Assembly: GCA_002280565.1 (NCBI GenBank) | Contig: NCEF01000002.1 | Span: forward strand, 1 to 64,000 | Length of the DNA: 64,000 nucleotides | From: Sphingomonas sp. 32-66-10 | GTDB lineage: Bacteria; Pseudomonadota; Alphaproteobacteria; Sphingomonadales; Sphingomonadaceae | Reading direction: 5' to 3' | In this document: piece after piece, positions 44,292 to 53,388 of the stretch | Layout of the letters: every line of letters starts with the position of its first letter | How positions within the stretch are numbered: position 1 is the stretch's first letter | The notes under the pieces: model-generated | What the model saw: the letters and a program-made list of their open reading frames with translations, nothing else | Database searches by the model: none | What the model was told of the DNA's origin: nothing | Position numbers and translations under genes: made by a program

Positions 44292-45494
44292 TCAGATGAT
44301 CTCGAACAATCCCGCCGCGCCCATGCCGCCGGCGGTGCACATCGACACCACCACCCAGCGCACGCCACGCTTGCGCCCTTCGATCAGCGCGTGACCGACC
44401 AACCGCGCGCCGGTCATGCCGAACGGGTGGCCGATCGCGATCGCGCCGCCATTGACGTTATACTTCTCGGGATCGATGCCGAGATGGTCGCGGCAATAGA
44501 GGCACTGGCTGGCAAACGCCTCATTCAGTTCCCACAGGCCGATATCGGCGACCGACAGCCCGGCGCGGTCGAGCAATTTGGGAATCGCGAAAATGGGACC
44601 GATGCCCATCTCGTCGGGGCCGCAGCCCGCCGCCTGAAAGCCGCGATAGATGCCGAGGATCTCCTTGCCCTCCGCCTGGGCGGTGGCGCGGTCCATCACG
44701 ATCTGCGCGGCGGCGCCGTCGGACAGCTGGCTGGCATTGCCGGCGGTGATGTGTTGGCCTTCCGCGATCACCTGCCCGCCTTTCCACACGGTCTTGAGAC
44801 CGGCGAGCGCTTCGGCGGTGGTGCCGGGGCGGATGCCCTCGTCCTGCGATACCGTCACCGTCTCGCTGCCGGTGCGGTTGCCTTCCTTGTCGAACAGCGC
44901 CTTTTCGACAATGATCGGGGCGATTTCCTCGGCGAACGCGCCCTTTGCCAGCCCGGCCTCGGCGCGCTGCTGGCTCTGCGCGGCATAGGCGTCCTGGGCC
45001 GCGCGGCTGATGCCATAGCGTTCGGCGACGATTTCGGCGGTTTCGATCATCGCCATATAGGCATGCGGTTCGTTGGCGAGCACCGACTGGTTGGCGAAGC
45101 GCGGCGCGTCCTTGTTCACCGTCAAACTGATCGATTCCATGCCGCCGGACAGCGCGACATCGATATCGCCTGCGATGATCGAGCGCGCCGCCAGCGCCAG
45201 CGCGGAGAGGCCCGAGCCGCATTTACGGTCGAGCGTGAAGGCGGGGACGCTCTGGGGCAGCCCGGCGGCGAACACCGCCATGCGCCCGGCATTGGCCCCT
45301 TGCGTCCCCCATTGATTGCCGACGCCCCAGAAAATGTCGTCGATCCGCGCCGGGTCGATTCCCGCACGCTCGACCGCGGCGTTCATCACATGGGCGGCGA
45401 GGACCGGCGCCTCGGTCGCGTTGAACGCGCCGCGATAGGCCTTGCCAATGGCCGTGCGGGCGGTGGAGACGATCGCGGCTTCGCGCATGGGCAT
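44292..45494 (-). CDS. Acetyl-CoA acyltransferase (thiolase)
   Basis: A 400-residue thiolase II-type enzyme. It has the nucleophilic Cys92 in [11 protein letters not shown], His in [17 protein letters not shown] and second Cys in [14 protein letters not shown], all intact. It would condense or cleave 3-ketoacyl-CoA in fatty acid or acetoacetyl-CoA metabolism. Neighbouring crotonase and glutaryl-CoA genes suggest a shared acyl-CoA catabolic role. An internal Met at residue 3 is an alternative start. Confidence 0.92.
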   Translation of the reverse strand: MPMREAAIVSTARTAIGKAYRGAFNATEAPVLAAHVMNAAVERAGIDPARIDDIFWGVGNQWGTQGANAGRMAVFAAGLPQSVPAFTLDRKCGSGLSALALAARSIIAGDIDVALSGGMESISLTVNKDAPRFANQSVLANEPHAYMAMIETAEIVAERYGISRAAQDAYAAQSQQRAEAGLAKGAFAEEIAPIIVEKALFDKEGNRTGSETVTVSQDEGIRPGTTAEALAGLKTVWKGGQVIAEGQHITAGNASQLSDGAAAQIVMDRATAQAEGKEILGIYRGFQAAGCGPDEMGIGPIFAIPKLLDRAGLSVADIGLWELNEAFASQCLYCRDHLGIDPEKYNVNGGAIAIGHPFGMTGARLVGHALIEGRKRGVRWVVVSMCTAGGMGAAGLFEII

Positions 45495-45555
45495 CCTCTC
45501 ATTCGTATATCGGGTATGGTCACCCTTTATCGCGAGAAGCGGCCGGTTGGAAGAG

Positions 45556-46341
45556 TCAGTCGGTGAAACTCGGTGTGCGCTTCTGCATGTTCGCCATCAC
45601 CGCCTCCATCTGGTTGGGCGATCGCATCAGCTTTGCCTGCTCGGCGCTTTCGGCGACCAGGATCGGGGCGGCGCTGGCATCGGCGGACAGGTTGGCGAGG
45701 CGTTTGGCGGCGCGGATCGCCTCGGGATTGCGCGCGGCAATGGCGGCGGCAATGTCCATCGCCGCGGCATAGGGCGCGTCGGAAAGATGCGTGACAAAGC
45801 CGAGCGCCGCTGCCTCCTCCGCATTGAACTCACGCGCGGTGTAGGTCAGTTCACGCAGCACATCGTCGCGCACCGTCGTCCGCCACAGCGCAAAGCCGGC
45901 CATGTCGGGAACGATGCCCCATTTCATCTCCATGATCGAGCAGCGCGTGCCCGGGGCCATGATGCGGATGTCCGCGCCCGACATGATCTGAAACCCGCCG
46001 CCGAACGCGATGCCGTGGACGGCGGCGATGACCGGAACGGGCATGGTGCGCCAGCCCCACGCGACCTGCTGGAACAGGTTTGCCTCGCCATGGCTGCGCG
46101 CATGGATGTCGAGGCCGGTGCCGCCGCCCGCCATGCTGGCCATGTCGAGCCCGGCGCAAAAGGCCTTCCCCTCGCCTGACAGCACCACTGCGCGCAGGCC
46201 CGGCATGGCGGCCAGCTGGTCGATCGCGTCGGCGATCCCCGCAAACATCGCCGGGTCAAGCGCGTTCATCTTGTCGGGGCGCGCCAGCCGGACATCGGCG
46301 ATGCCGTTAGCGATATGGATGGTCACGCGCTGTTCGGTCAT
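45556..46341 (-). CDS. Crotonase/enoyl-CoA hydratase family protein
   Basis: A 261-residue crotonase-fold enzyme. The CoA/oxyanion segments GEGKAFCAGLDM and AAVHGIAFGGGFQIMSGADIRI are clear, followed by EMKWGIVPDM and the helical C-terminus. The catalytic acid pattern is not that of classical ECH1 (no canonical second Glu in the expected spot), so it may be a hydratase, isomerase or hydrolase. The start ATG 46341 has GAGAGG just upstream. It lies 34 bp after the end of the winged-helix regulator gene. Confidence 0.85.
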   Translation of the reverse strand: MTEQRVTIHIANGIADVRLARPDKMNALDPAMFAGIADAIDQLAAMPGLRAVVLSGEGKAFCAGLDMASMAGGGTGLDIHARSHGEANLFQQVAWGWRTMPVPVIAAVHGIAFGGGFQIMSGADIRIMAPGTRCSIMEMKWGIVPDMAGFALWRTTVRDDVLRELTYTAREFNAEEAAALGFVTHLSDAPYAAAMDIAAAIAARNPEAIRAAKRLANLSADASAAPILVAESAEQAKLMRSPNQMEAVMANMQKRTPSFTD

Positions 46342-46375
46342 ATTCCTCTCCAATCGGTTCTGCTTTACGTCCACG

Positions 46376-46981
46376 TTAACCCGCGATGAGGCGATAGCCC
46401 AGCCCCTTGCGACCTTCGATCATCGCCGTGGCGAAGGGCCGGTCGAGCTTGGCGCGCAGGTTGGAGATCTGGACCGCGACGACATTGGTGCCGGGATCGA
46501 AGCGCAGCTTCCACACCTGTTCGAGCAACTCGCCGCGCGACACGAACCGCCCCGGCCGCTCGGCCAGGTAGCGCAGCAGCGCATATTCGCGCGGCACCAG
46601 CGCGATCATCGTGCCCGAGCGGGTCGCGGTGCGCGCCACGGGATCGAGCGTCAACGGTCCGACGATGACCGCGCTGGCGGCGTGACGGCGGACCCGGGCG
46701 TCGACGCGCGCCGCCAGCTCGTCGGGATCGACCGGCACCGTAACGGCGTCGCACGCCCCGGCATCGAGCGCGGCGATCAGGGTGGCGCTGTTGATGGTCA
46801 GGGCAATGCGCGGCACCGATCCGGTGACAATGGTCTGCCCGGCGCGCCAGCGGCAGAGGATCGCCGCAACGTGCGGTGCCGGATCGCATGTCGCCGCGCC
46901 GATCTCCAGCGCATAGCCGCGGGCGCGAATGGCCGCGTCAAGCCGCGGTATCTCGACTTCGGACAGAATCACCGGGCCCAC
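46376..46981 (-). CDS. Winged-helix regulator with degenerate receiver
   Basis: About 201 residues. The C-terminal half is an OmpR-type winged helix (LVPREYALLRYLAERPG, VVAVQISNLRAKLD, RKGLGYRLIAG). The N-terminal half has receiver length and ends with a receiver-like DAVTVPVDPDELAARVDARVRR, but the acidic pair, the phosphoacceptor Asp and the Lys are lacking. It is probably a phosphorylation-independent regulator. GTG 46981 is the listed start; GTG 46972 gives a more usual N-terminus. It overlaps the cupin-like gene by 44 bp, so it is the last gene of the small-peptide operon. Confidence 0.8.
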   Translation of the reverse strand: MGPVILSEVEIPRLDAAIRARGYALEIGAATCDPAPHVAAILCRWRAGQTIVTGSVPRIALTINSATLIAALDAGACDAVTVPVDPDELAARVDARVRRHAASAVIVGPLTLDPVARTATRSGTMIALVPREYALLRYLAERPGRFVSRGELLEQVWKLRFDPGTNVVAVQISNLRAKLDRPFATAMIEGRKGLGYRLIAG

Positions 46982-47867
46982 CCGGCGGATTTGCGCAGCT
47001 TTGCCGCGGCCTGTCTGCCGCAGATGGGTCCAAAGCGGGGTGACCGGGCGCGGCGCGGGCGATCAGCGCCAGCGCCTGCGAGCAATCGGGACGCGCCGCT
47101 GCCAGCGCTGCAAGCGCGGTCGCGCGCATGCGCGGATGGGGATGGCGTCGCGCGAGATGGTCGATCAGGTCGAGGCCGTTGCCGCAGCCCAGATGCGCGG
47201 CGATCGTCGCCAGCCCTTCGGACGGTGCGGTGGTCAGCACCTCCGCAATCTCGCCGGTCGCGGGGTCGAAGCGATGCTGGTCAATCCAGCGATGCGAGGG
47301 ATGGCTGCCCAGAATGTTGAGCGTGACCGAAAAGGCATCGGGTGGCAGCTGTGCGTGGACGTCACGGCACATGCGGTAGAGCATCAGCTGCCCCGGCTCG
47401 ATCCGGCGCCGGCCGGTGAAGCGCATCGGTTCGTGCGGGCACGCGGGATCGCGCTCCCAATAATCGCTCCAATAACCGGGGCCGAGATAGCCATAGGTCA
47501 GGAAGGGGAAATTATGGTCGTGCGCCATGCCATAGACGAAAGGCGCGGTGCCGCTCGCCTGAACGATGCCGTCAGCGGCGGAGGGCCAGAAATTGGCACG
47601 CAGCACGAACCGGCCATTGGGTGGGCGCAGCAGAAACACCTGCGCGCCATAGCTGTTGGCGGCGCTTTGCCCGGCACAGCGTGTCTTGAGCTCGGCGATA
47701 GCGCGGTCGGCGAGGAAATCCCGGTTGCGCCCCAGCCGGGCAAGAAACGGGCCGAGTGCGGCAAAGCTGTCCTCGTCATGCGGATCGAAGGGGGTGGTCT
47801 CCAGCGCCTCGACCAGTTCGTCGAGGGTGATCGCGCCGCCGATGCCGGGGTCGATCATGCGGGTCAT
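46938..47867 (-). CDS. Cupin-like putative metalloenzyme with HEAT-like tail
   Basis: A 309-residue protein I do not recognise as a named family. The core has two cupin-style stretches: MAHDHNFPFLTYGYLG with His116 and His118, and EPGQLMLYRMCRDVHAQLP with His171, followed by SVTLNIL. The His-x-His ... His spacing matches the three-His iron site of cysteine-dioxygenase-type cupins, and a Glu (138) lies between. The C-terminus (ARRHPHPRMRATALAALAAARPDCSQAL) looks like one or two HEAT-type repeats. ATG 47867 overlaps the stop of the preceding gene (ATGA). It may oxidise the small peptide encoded at the head of the operon; this is inference. Confidence 0.65.
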   Translation of the reverse strand: MTRMIDPGIGGAITLDELVEALETTPFDPHDEDSFAALGPFLARLGRNRDFLADRAIAELKTRCAGQSAANSYGAQVFLLRPPNGRFVLRANFWPSAADGIVQASGTAPFVYGMAHDHNFPFLTYGYLGPGYWSDYWERDPACPHEPMRFTGRRRIEPGQLMLYRMCRDVHAQLPPDAFSVTLNILGSHPSHRWIDQHRFDPATGEIAEVLTTAPSEGLATIAAHLGCGNGLDLIDHLARRHPHPRMRATALAALAAARPDCSQALALIARAAPGHPALDPSAADRPRQSCANPPGGPGDSVRSRDTAA

Positions 47868-48757
47868 GCGGCGGCGATCCGGGCGTCGAGTCGCTCGAGT
47901 GTCTGTGTCGCGGCGGCGCGTACGCCCGCATCGGGGTCCATGCCTGCCATTTCGGCCAGTCGGGGCCGCGCCGTGCGCGCATCGAGCATCAGCCATTCGC
48001 GCATCGCCGCCCAGCGCAGGTGAAAGGCGGGATCGCGGGTCATGGCGTCAAAATTGTCGGCGGCATCGCTTCGCCCGCTGGCGCGTAACAGGGCGAGCAG
48101 CAGTTCGGCGCGGGAGGCGCGGTCGTCGGCGGTCGCGCTGCGGACCGGCCTGCCATCGGCGATGGCGAATTCGTGGAGAAGCGGGTCGGCACCCGGTTTG
48201 GCGGTTGCGGTGATGGCGACGACATCGCGCGCTGCAGCGACGATCAGCCGACCCTCGCGCCGTCCGTCCAGTTCTACCAGGCAGCCATCGGCCAGCTGCA
48301 GGCATGGGATCTCGACGCAGCGGCGCGGCCCCGCCTCTGCCAGCTGCCATCGGCGCACCTGCGCCTGCCCGCCCCGGACATATAGCGTCAGTGCGCGCCG
48401 ACCCGACAGCACGACTGTCGCGGGCGGATCAATCCGGGCGAGCGCCGCTGCCGACGTCACGCTGGCGGTCAGCGTGACGCCGGGCAGGTCGGCGAGCACG
48501 ACGGCGGTGCGCAGCGCGTCGCGGGTCATGCGCAGCGCCGGATCGAACCATGGATCGGCGCGCAGGGCGTCGATCAGCGGGGCGATCAGCCCGGCGACCC
48601 AATCGCTGTCGGCGAGCAAGGCGCGCGCCTGTTCCAGAACGGCATCTGCATCGCTGAGCCCATCGAACCGGGCAGCGACGCGGTCGCGCACGGCTTCGGC
48701 AAAGGCGGCATTCGAGTGCGCGCGTGTGTCCAGCACCGCCGGGGCGACGCTGGTCAA
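47864..48757 (-). CDS. Unknown protein coupled to small peptide
   Basis: A 297-residue soluble protein with no recognised domain. The middle is strand-rich (ATVVLSGRRALTLYVRGG, RCVEIPCLQLADGCLVELDG, RLIVAAARDVVAITATA), reminiscent of a beta-barrel or sandwich. The C-terminal 60 residues are helical repeats like those ending the cupin-like protein (HLRWAAMREWLMLDARTARP, DPDAGVRAAATQTLERLDAR). Its TTG start overlaps the TGA of the 48-residue peptide gene (TTGA), and its stop overlaps the next ATG, so all three are translationally coupled. Confidence 0.65.
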   Translation of the reverse strand: MTSVAPAVLDTRAHSNAAFAEAVRDRVAARFDGLSDADAVLEQARALLADSDWVAGLIAPLIDALRADPWFDPALRMTRDALRTAVVLADLPGVTLTASVTSAAALARIDPPATVVLSGRRALTLYVRGGQAQVRRWQLAEAGPRRCVEIPCLQLADGCLVELDGRREGRLIVAAARDVVAITATAKPGADPLLHEFAIADGRPVRSATADDRASRAELLLALLRASGRSDAADNFDAMTRDPAFHLRWAAMREWLMLDARTARPRLAEMAGMDPDAGVRAAATQTLERLDARIAAA

Positions 48758-48900
48758 GCCGCAGTGTCGTAAACGATGATGACGATCGCGACCATCATCT
48801 CGAAAATCTCGTCCCCGGCGATTTCCGAAGCGCGAATCGCGCCGTGCATTGCGACCTGAGTGCCCAGCGTGGCGATGTCAGACAGTGTGAGCGTCAGCAT
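48754..48900 (-). CDS. 48-residue putative precursor peptide
   Basis: ATG 48900 to TGA 48754, preceded by AGGGGA at 6-7 bp, a good ribosome-binding site. Residues 1-20 (MLTLTLSDIATLGTQVAMHG) are leader-like. The last 18 residues (EIFEMMVAIVIIVYDTAA) are strongly hydrophobic after a short acidic stretch. It has no signal peptide or Cys. The stop overlaps the TTG start of the next gene. Small size, hydrophobic tail and coupling to a cupin-like protein suggest a modified-peptide precursor or a small membrane peptide. It is too short for standard ORF calling. Confidence 0.6.
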   Translation of the reverse strand: MLTLTLSDIATLGTQVAMHGAIRASEIAGDEIFEMMVAIVIIVYDTAA

Positions 48901-49028
48901 GGTCGTTTCCCCTTGTCGAAGATGCGGACAGGCTAGGCGGAGACGTCGTCACGGCTGAGTTAATTCGACTTTATGTTGCGGCTGCCCCCGGCTTGCCGTG
49001 CGTCGCCATGCCCGCTAGCGCGATCGCC

Positions 49029-49466
49029 ATGAGTGCGGTGCCGATCCCGTTTGACCCCCAACGCTTTTTCACCGCCCGGGTGGGCGGGCATGGCGATGCG
49101 CTGGGCATCCGGTACCGCGCGCATGGCCCCGACTGGTGCGAGCTGGCCTTGCCGTTCGACCCTAAGCTGATCGGCGATGTCGAGCGCGGGGTGCTGGCAT
49201 CGGGGCCGATCATCACCCTGCTCGACATGGCGACGAGCGTGGCGGTGTGGATGAAGCGCGGCGGGTTCCTGCCGCATGCGACACTCGACCTGCGCGTCGA
49301 TTATCTGCGGCCGGCGGTGGCCGGGCGCGCAGTGATCGGGCGCGGGGAATGCTATCGCGTGACGCGCTCGGTCGGCTTTGTGCGCGGGGTGGCGCATGAC
49401 GGCGATCCCGACGATCCGGTCGCGCATGTCGCGGGCACCTTCATGTTCATGGAGGGTGCTGCATGA
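49029..49466 (+). CDS. Hotdog-fold thioesterase (PaaI-like)
   Basis: About 145 residues of a single hotdog domain. The core pattern is GVLASGPIITLLDMATSVAVW, then ATLDLRVDYLRPAVAGRAVIGRGECYRVTRSVGFVRGVAHD, as in acyl-CoA thioesterases of the PaaI group. Candidate starts are ATG 49008 and ATG 49029; no strong ribosome-binding site decides between them. The last bases overlap the ATG of a second thioesterase gene (ATGA at 49463), so the pair is co-translated and may form a heteromeric enzyme. Confidence 0.83.
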   Translation: MSAVPIPFDPQRFFTARVGGHGDALGIRYRAHGPDWCELALPFDPKLIGDVERGVLASGPIITLLDMATSVAVWMKRGGFLPHATLDLRVDYLRPAVAGRAVIGRGECYRVTRSVGFVRGVAHDGDPDDPVAHVAGTFMFMEGAA

Positions 49467-49858
49467 GCTTTGCGCTGCCGCCCTATGCCGAATTGCTCGG
49501 CATCACGATCGAGCACGGGGATGGCCCGCCGATCCTGGACATGCCGTTCGGCAGCGGCGTGCTGGGGCGCCCCGGATTCGTCCATGGCGGCGCGCTGTCC
49601 GGATTGCTCGAAATGGCGGCGGTCGCGGCGCTGCGCCACGCACTGGCGGCGGAGGATCGTGCAGGTGCGCGGATCAAGCCGGTCAACGTCACCGTCGATT
49701 TCATGCGCGGTGGCCGCGAAAAGGTGACGCGCGCGCAGGGCAAGGTCAGTCGCCTCGGCAACCGCGTCGCCAATGTCGAAGCGTTTGCCTGGCAGGATGA
49801 TCCGGACCGCCCCGTCGCGGCGGCCCGGATGAATTTCCTTATTTCCGCGTCAGCTTGA
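49463..49858 (+). CDS. Second hotdog-fold thioesterase
   Basis: A 131-residue hotdog-fold protein paralogous to its neighbour. Motif HGGALSGLLEMAAVAALR carries the conserved His-Gly-Gly of PaaI-type thioesterases, followed by NVTVDFMRGGREKVTRAQGKVSRLGNRVANVEAFAW. Acyl-CoA substrate unknown. The upstream gene overlaps its start, and its last 20 bp overlap the convergent sugar-dehydrogenase pseudogene. Confidence 0.85.
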   Translation: MSFALPPYAELLGITIEHGDGPPILDMPFGSGVLGRPGFVHGGALSGLLEMAAVAALRHALAAEDRAGARIKPVNVTVDFMRGGREKVTRAQGKVSRLGNRVANVEAFAWQDDPDRPVAAARMNFLISASA

Positions 49859-50972
49859 GCAGCCGCCCTTCGGATCCGCGGCCGCCATCCTCGAGCACCC
49901 AGATCGCGCCATCGGGGCCTTCCTCAACCTCGCGGATGCGTGCACCCATCGGCCACTGATCGCCCTTGGCGGCATTGGTGCCGGTGACATCGACGCGGAC
50001 CAGCGCCTGGCTCGACAGGCCGCCGATGAACAGATCGCCCTTCCATTGCGGGAACATCTTGCCCGAATAGACGATCAACCCGCCGGGTGAGATCGCCGGG
50101 TTCCACGACACCTTCGGCGCCTCGAACTCGGGGCGGGTGTTGTGGTCGGGGATGTCGCGACCGTCATAATGATCGCCGTCCGAGACGATCGGATAGCCAT
50201 AGTTGCGGCCGGGCAGGACCAGATTGACCTCGTCGCCGCCCTTCGGACCCATCTCCTGCTACCACAGATTGCCGGCCTTGTCGAAGGCGATGCCGAGCAG
50301 GTTGCGGTGGCCATAGGACCAGACGGCGGGGTGGAACCCCTTGGCGGTCAGGCCGGGATCGCCCGCGGGCTTGCCGTCCAGCGTGAGGCGCAGCATCTTG
50401 CCGAGCGTGGACTTGGGGTCCTGGGCCGGGTCGAACTTCTGGCGCTCGCCATTGGCGAAGAACACATGCTTGCCGTCGGGGGCAAAGGCGATTCGCCCCG
50501 AATAATGGCCACTGCCCTCGACATAGGGGCTGGCCTGAAACAGCCGCTCGACCTTGGTCAGCGCGGGGGCGGTGCCATCGGTCAGTACCGCGCGGGCGAG
50601 GACGACGCCCTTGCCGCCCTGTCCCGCTTCGGAGAAGCTGAAATAGACCCGATTGCTTTTGGAATAATCGGGCGCGAGCACGATGTCCTTGAGCGCGCCC
50701 TGTCCGGCGCTGTCGACCGCGGGCACGCCCGCCACTTCGGTCTTGGTCGTGCCGTCCGCGCTGACCAGAATCAGCTTGCCGACCTTTTCGGTCACCAGCA
50801 TCCGCCCGTCGGGCAGGAAGGTCATCGACCAGGGCGCGTCGAAATCGGCGACCGGGGTGACGGTGAAGGGCAGGCCGCCCGATGCAGCAGCCGCTTCCTG
50901 GCTATTCCCCGGCACCGCGCTGGTGCAGGCGATCAGAACGAACGGAACGGCGGCGATCGGTAACAGGCGCAT
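49839..50972 (-). pseudogene. PQQ-dependent sugar dehydrogenase, split by in-frame stop
   Basis: Reading frame from ATG 50972 (GGGAGG upstream; lipoprotein signal ending VLIACTSA) through 49839 encodes a soluble aldose sugar dehydrogenase-like six-bladed propeller. It is interrupted by TAG at 50259-50261 (codon 238 of 378) in NLW-stop-QEMGPKGGDEVNL. Relatives have Glu here (LWEHEMGP-like), so a single GAG to TAG change explains it; the frame is intact on both sides. The lesion falls just before the conserved GGDE segment of the active-site region. Either a recent pseudogene or a sequencing error. Confidence 0.8.
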
Positions 50973-51072
50973 CAAATCCTCCCAGAAGCTGTGCGCGCAA
51001 CGCGCGGAATGCGTGGATGTTGCACGCGAAGCGGCGCGCGAAAAGGGGCCGGGTGACGCAGATTCGAACAGC

Positions 51073-51101
51073 TTGCCGTTTGCGCGCCATACGCCTATAG
51101 G
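51073..51101 (+). promoter_or_regulatory. Candidate sigma-70 promoter of rimP-nusA operon
   Basis: A -35 like TTGCCG (51073-51078) and a -10 like TATAGG (51096-51101) separated by exactly 17 bp, in the 221-bp gap between the divergent pseudogene and rimP. It reads toward rimP and would start transcription near 51108, giving an about 85-base leader. Confidence 0.5.
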
Positions 51102-51193
51102 GAAACCGTTCTCGACATTGGAAACTTGGCGAGGTCGGCCCCAGCGGGTCCGGCAGCGACGGGGTGTTTCCGGTGCATTTGGAGTTTTGAGCG

Positions 51194-51739
51194 TTGGCCG
51201 ATCTGGCAGTCCTGACCGCAATCATCGAGCCTGAGGCGCGTGCGCTCGGCTTCGATCTGGTGCGCGTCAAGCTGTTCGGCGGCGAGGGCGACCGCACGCT
51301 GCAGGTGATGGCCGAGCGTCCCGATACGCGCCAGCTCAACATCGACGATTGCGCCGATCTGTCGCGCCGCATCTCAGACCGGCTCGACGAACTCGAAGAG
51401 GCCGGCCGCGACCCGATCCCCGAAGCCTATCGGCTTGAAGTCAGCTCGCCCGGCATCGATCGGCCGCTGACCCGGCTCAAGGATTTCGCGGATTGGCAAG
51501 GGCATGAGGCCCGCATCACGCTCGCCGAGAAGATCGACGGGCGCAAACAGTTCAAGGGCGACCTTGCCGGCGTTGAGGGCGACGTGATCGCGATCACCGA
51601 CGGGCACGGGCTCACCCACCAAATCGCCTTTGCGACGATCGAGGACGCAAAGCTCGTGATTACCAACCGGCTGATTGCCGCAACCAAACCGCTCTCGGTC
51701 GAGGGCGCGGACGAATTCGAAGCAGAGGAACAGGACTGA
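51194..51739 (+). CDS. rimP: Ribosome maturation factor RimP
   Basis: A 181-residue RimP with the N-terminal domain (IIEPEARALGFDLVRVKLFGG), the hallmark LEVSSPGIDRPLTRLKDF and a C-terminal SH3-like domain. It assists 30S assembly. TTG 51194 is the start. First gene of the classic rimP-nusA-ylxR-infB cluster; its TGA overlaps the nusA ATG by one base. Confidence 0.93.
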   Translation: MADLAVLTAIIEPEARALGFDLVRVKLFGGEGDRTLQVMAERPDTRQLNIDDCADLSRRISDRLDELEEAGRDPIPEAYRLEVSSPGIDRPLTRLKDFADWQGHEARITLAEKIDGRKQFKGDLAGVEGDVIAITDGHGLTHQIAFATIEDAKLVITNRLIAATKPLSVEGADEFEAEEQD

Positions 51740-53388
51740 TGGCCACCGCCATTTCCGCCAACAAGGCCGAGCTGATCGCCATCGCCAATTCGGTGGCGTC
51801 CGAGAAGATGATCGACAAGGCGATCGTCATCGAGGCGATGGAAGACGCGATCGAGCGTGCCGCCAAGAACCGCTATGGCGTCGAGAACGACATTCGCGCG
51901 AAGCTCGATCCCGTCACCGGCGACCTGCGCCTGTGGCGCGTGGTCGAGGTGGTCGAGGCGGTTGACGACTATTTCAAGCAGGTCGATCTGAAGGGCGCGC
52001 AGAAGATCCAGAAGGACGCCAAGGTCGGCGACTTCATCGTCGATCCGCTGCCCCCGATCGAATTCGGCCGCATTCAGGCGCAGGCGTCCAAGCAGATCAT
52101 CTTCCAGAAGGTCCGCGATGCCGAGCGCGAGCGCCAGTACGAAGAATTCAAGGACCGCCAGGGTGAGATCATCACCGGCGTCGTCAAGCGCGTCGAGTTC
52201 GGCCATGTCGTGGTCGATCTGGGCCGCGCCGAGGGCGTGATCCGCCGCGACGCGCAGATCCCGCGCGAAGTGGTCCGCGTCGGCGACCGCGTGCGCAGCC
52301 TGATCCTGAAGGTCGTGCGCGAAACGCGCGGGCCGCAGATCTTCCTGAGCCGTGCGCACCCGGACTTCATGAAGAAGCTGTTCGCGCAGGAAGTGCCCGA
52401 AATCTACGACGGGATCATCGAGATCAAGGCCGCCGCCCGCGATCCGGGTTCGCGCGCCAAGATCGGCGTGATCAGCCATGACAGCAGCATCGACCCGGTC
52501 GGCGCGTGCGTCGGCATGAAGGGCAGCCGCGTGCAGGCCATCGTGCAGGAAATGCAGGGCGAGAAGATCGACATCATCCCCTGGTCGCCCGACACCGCCA
52601 CCTTCGTCGTCAACGCGCTGCAGCCGGCCAATGTCGCGCGCGTCGTCATCGACGAAGAGGATGACCGTATCGAAGTCGTCGTTCCCGACGATCAGCTGAG
52701 CCTCGCGATCGGCCGTCGCGGGCAGAATGTCCGCCTCGCCAGCCAGCTGACCGGCAAGGCGATCGACATCCTGACCGAGACCGATTCGAGCGAGAAGCGC
52801 CAGCAGGAATTCGTCGCCAACAGCGAGATGTTCCAGAACGAGCTCGATGTCGATGAAACGCTCGCCCAGCTGCTGGTGGCCGAAGGCTTCAGCCAGCTGG
52901 AAGAGGTCGCCTATGTCGAGATCGACGAACTGGCGAGCATCGAAGGGTTCGATGACGATCTGGCGAGCGAGCTGCAGAGCCGCGCTGCCGAGGCGCTGGA
53001 GCGGCGTGAGGAAGCGAACCGCGAAGCCCGCCGCGCGCTGGGCGTCGAGGATGATCTGGCGACCATGCCGTATCTGACCGAAGCGATGCTGGTCACGCTG
53101 GGGAAGGCGGGCATCAAGACGCTCGACGACCTCGCCGATCTTGCCACCGACGAGCTGGTCGCCAAGAAGCGCGCCGAACCGCGTCGCCGCGGCGATGGCC
53201 CGGCAGCGCCGGTGCGCGAGCAGGACAAGGGCGGCGTGCTCGGCGAATATGGCCTGAGCGACGAACAGGGCAACGAGATCATCATGGCCGCCCGCGCGCA
53301 TTGGTTTGAAGACGAGCCGGTTGCGGCAGACGCAGAAGGGACGGCTTCGGCCGGTGGGGAGGACGCTGTTGCGGACTCCGAACAATGA
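51739..53388 (+). CDS. nusA: Transcription termination/antitermination factor NusA
   Basis: A 549-residue NusA. The N-terminal RNA polymerase-binding domain is followed by an S1 domain (GEIITGVVKRVEFGHVVVDLG), two KH domains (VGACVGMKGSRVQAI, IGRRGQNVRLASQL) and acidic C-terminal repeat regions (two helix-hairpin-helix-like segments around FSQLEEVAYVEIDELASI and ALVTLGKAGIKTLDDLADL). It binds RNA polymerase and modulates pausing and rho-independent termination. ylxR overlaps its end by 20 bp. Confidence 0.95.
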   Translation: MATAISANKAELIAIANSVASEKMIDKAIVIEAMEDAIERAAKNRYGVENDIRAKLDPVTGDLRLWRVVEVVEAVDDYFKQVDLKGAQKIQKDAKVGDFIVDPLPPIEFGRIQAQASKQIIFQKVRDAERERQYEEFKDRQGEIITGVVKRVEFGHVVVDLGRAEGVIRRDAQIPREVVRVGDRVRSLILKVVRETRGPQIFLSRAHPDFMKKLFAQEVPEIYDGIIEIKAAARDPGSRAKIGVISHDSSIDPVGACVGMKGSRVQAIVQEMQGEKIDIIPWSPDTATFVVNALQPANVARVVIDEEDDRIEVVVPDDQLSLAIGRRGQNVRLASQLTGKAIDILTETDSSEKRQQEFVANSEMFQNELDVDETLAQLLVAEGFSQLEEVAYVEIDELASIEGFDDDLASELQSRAAEALERREEANREARRALGVEDDLATMPYLTEAMLVTLGKAGIKTLDDLADLATDELVAKKRAEPRRRGDGPAAPVREQDKGGVLGEYGLSDEQGNEIIMAARAHWFEDEPVAADAEGTASAGGEDAVADSEQ

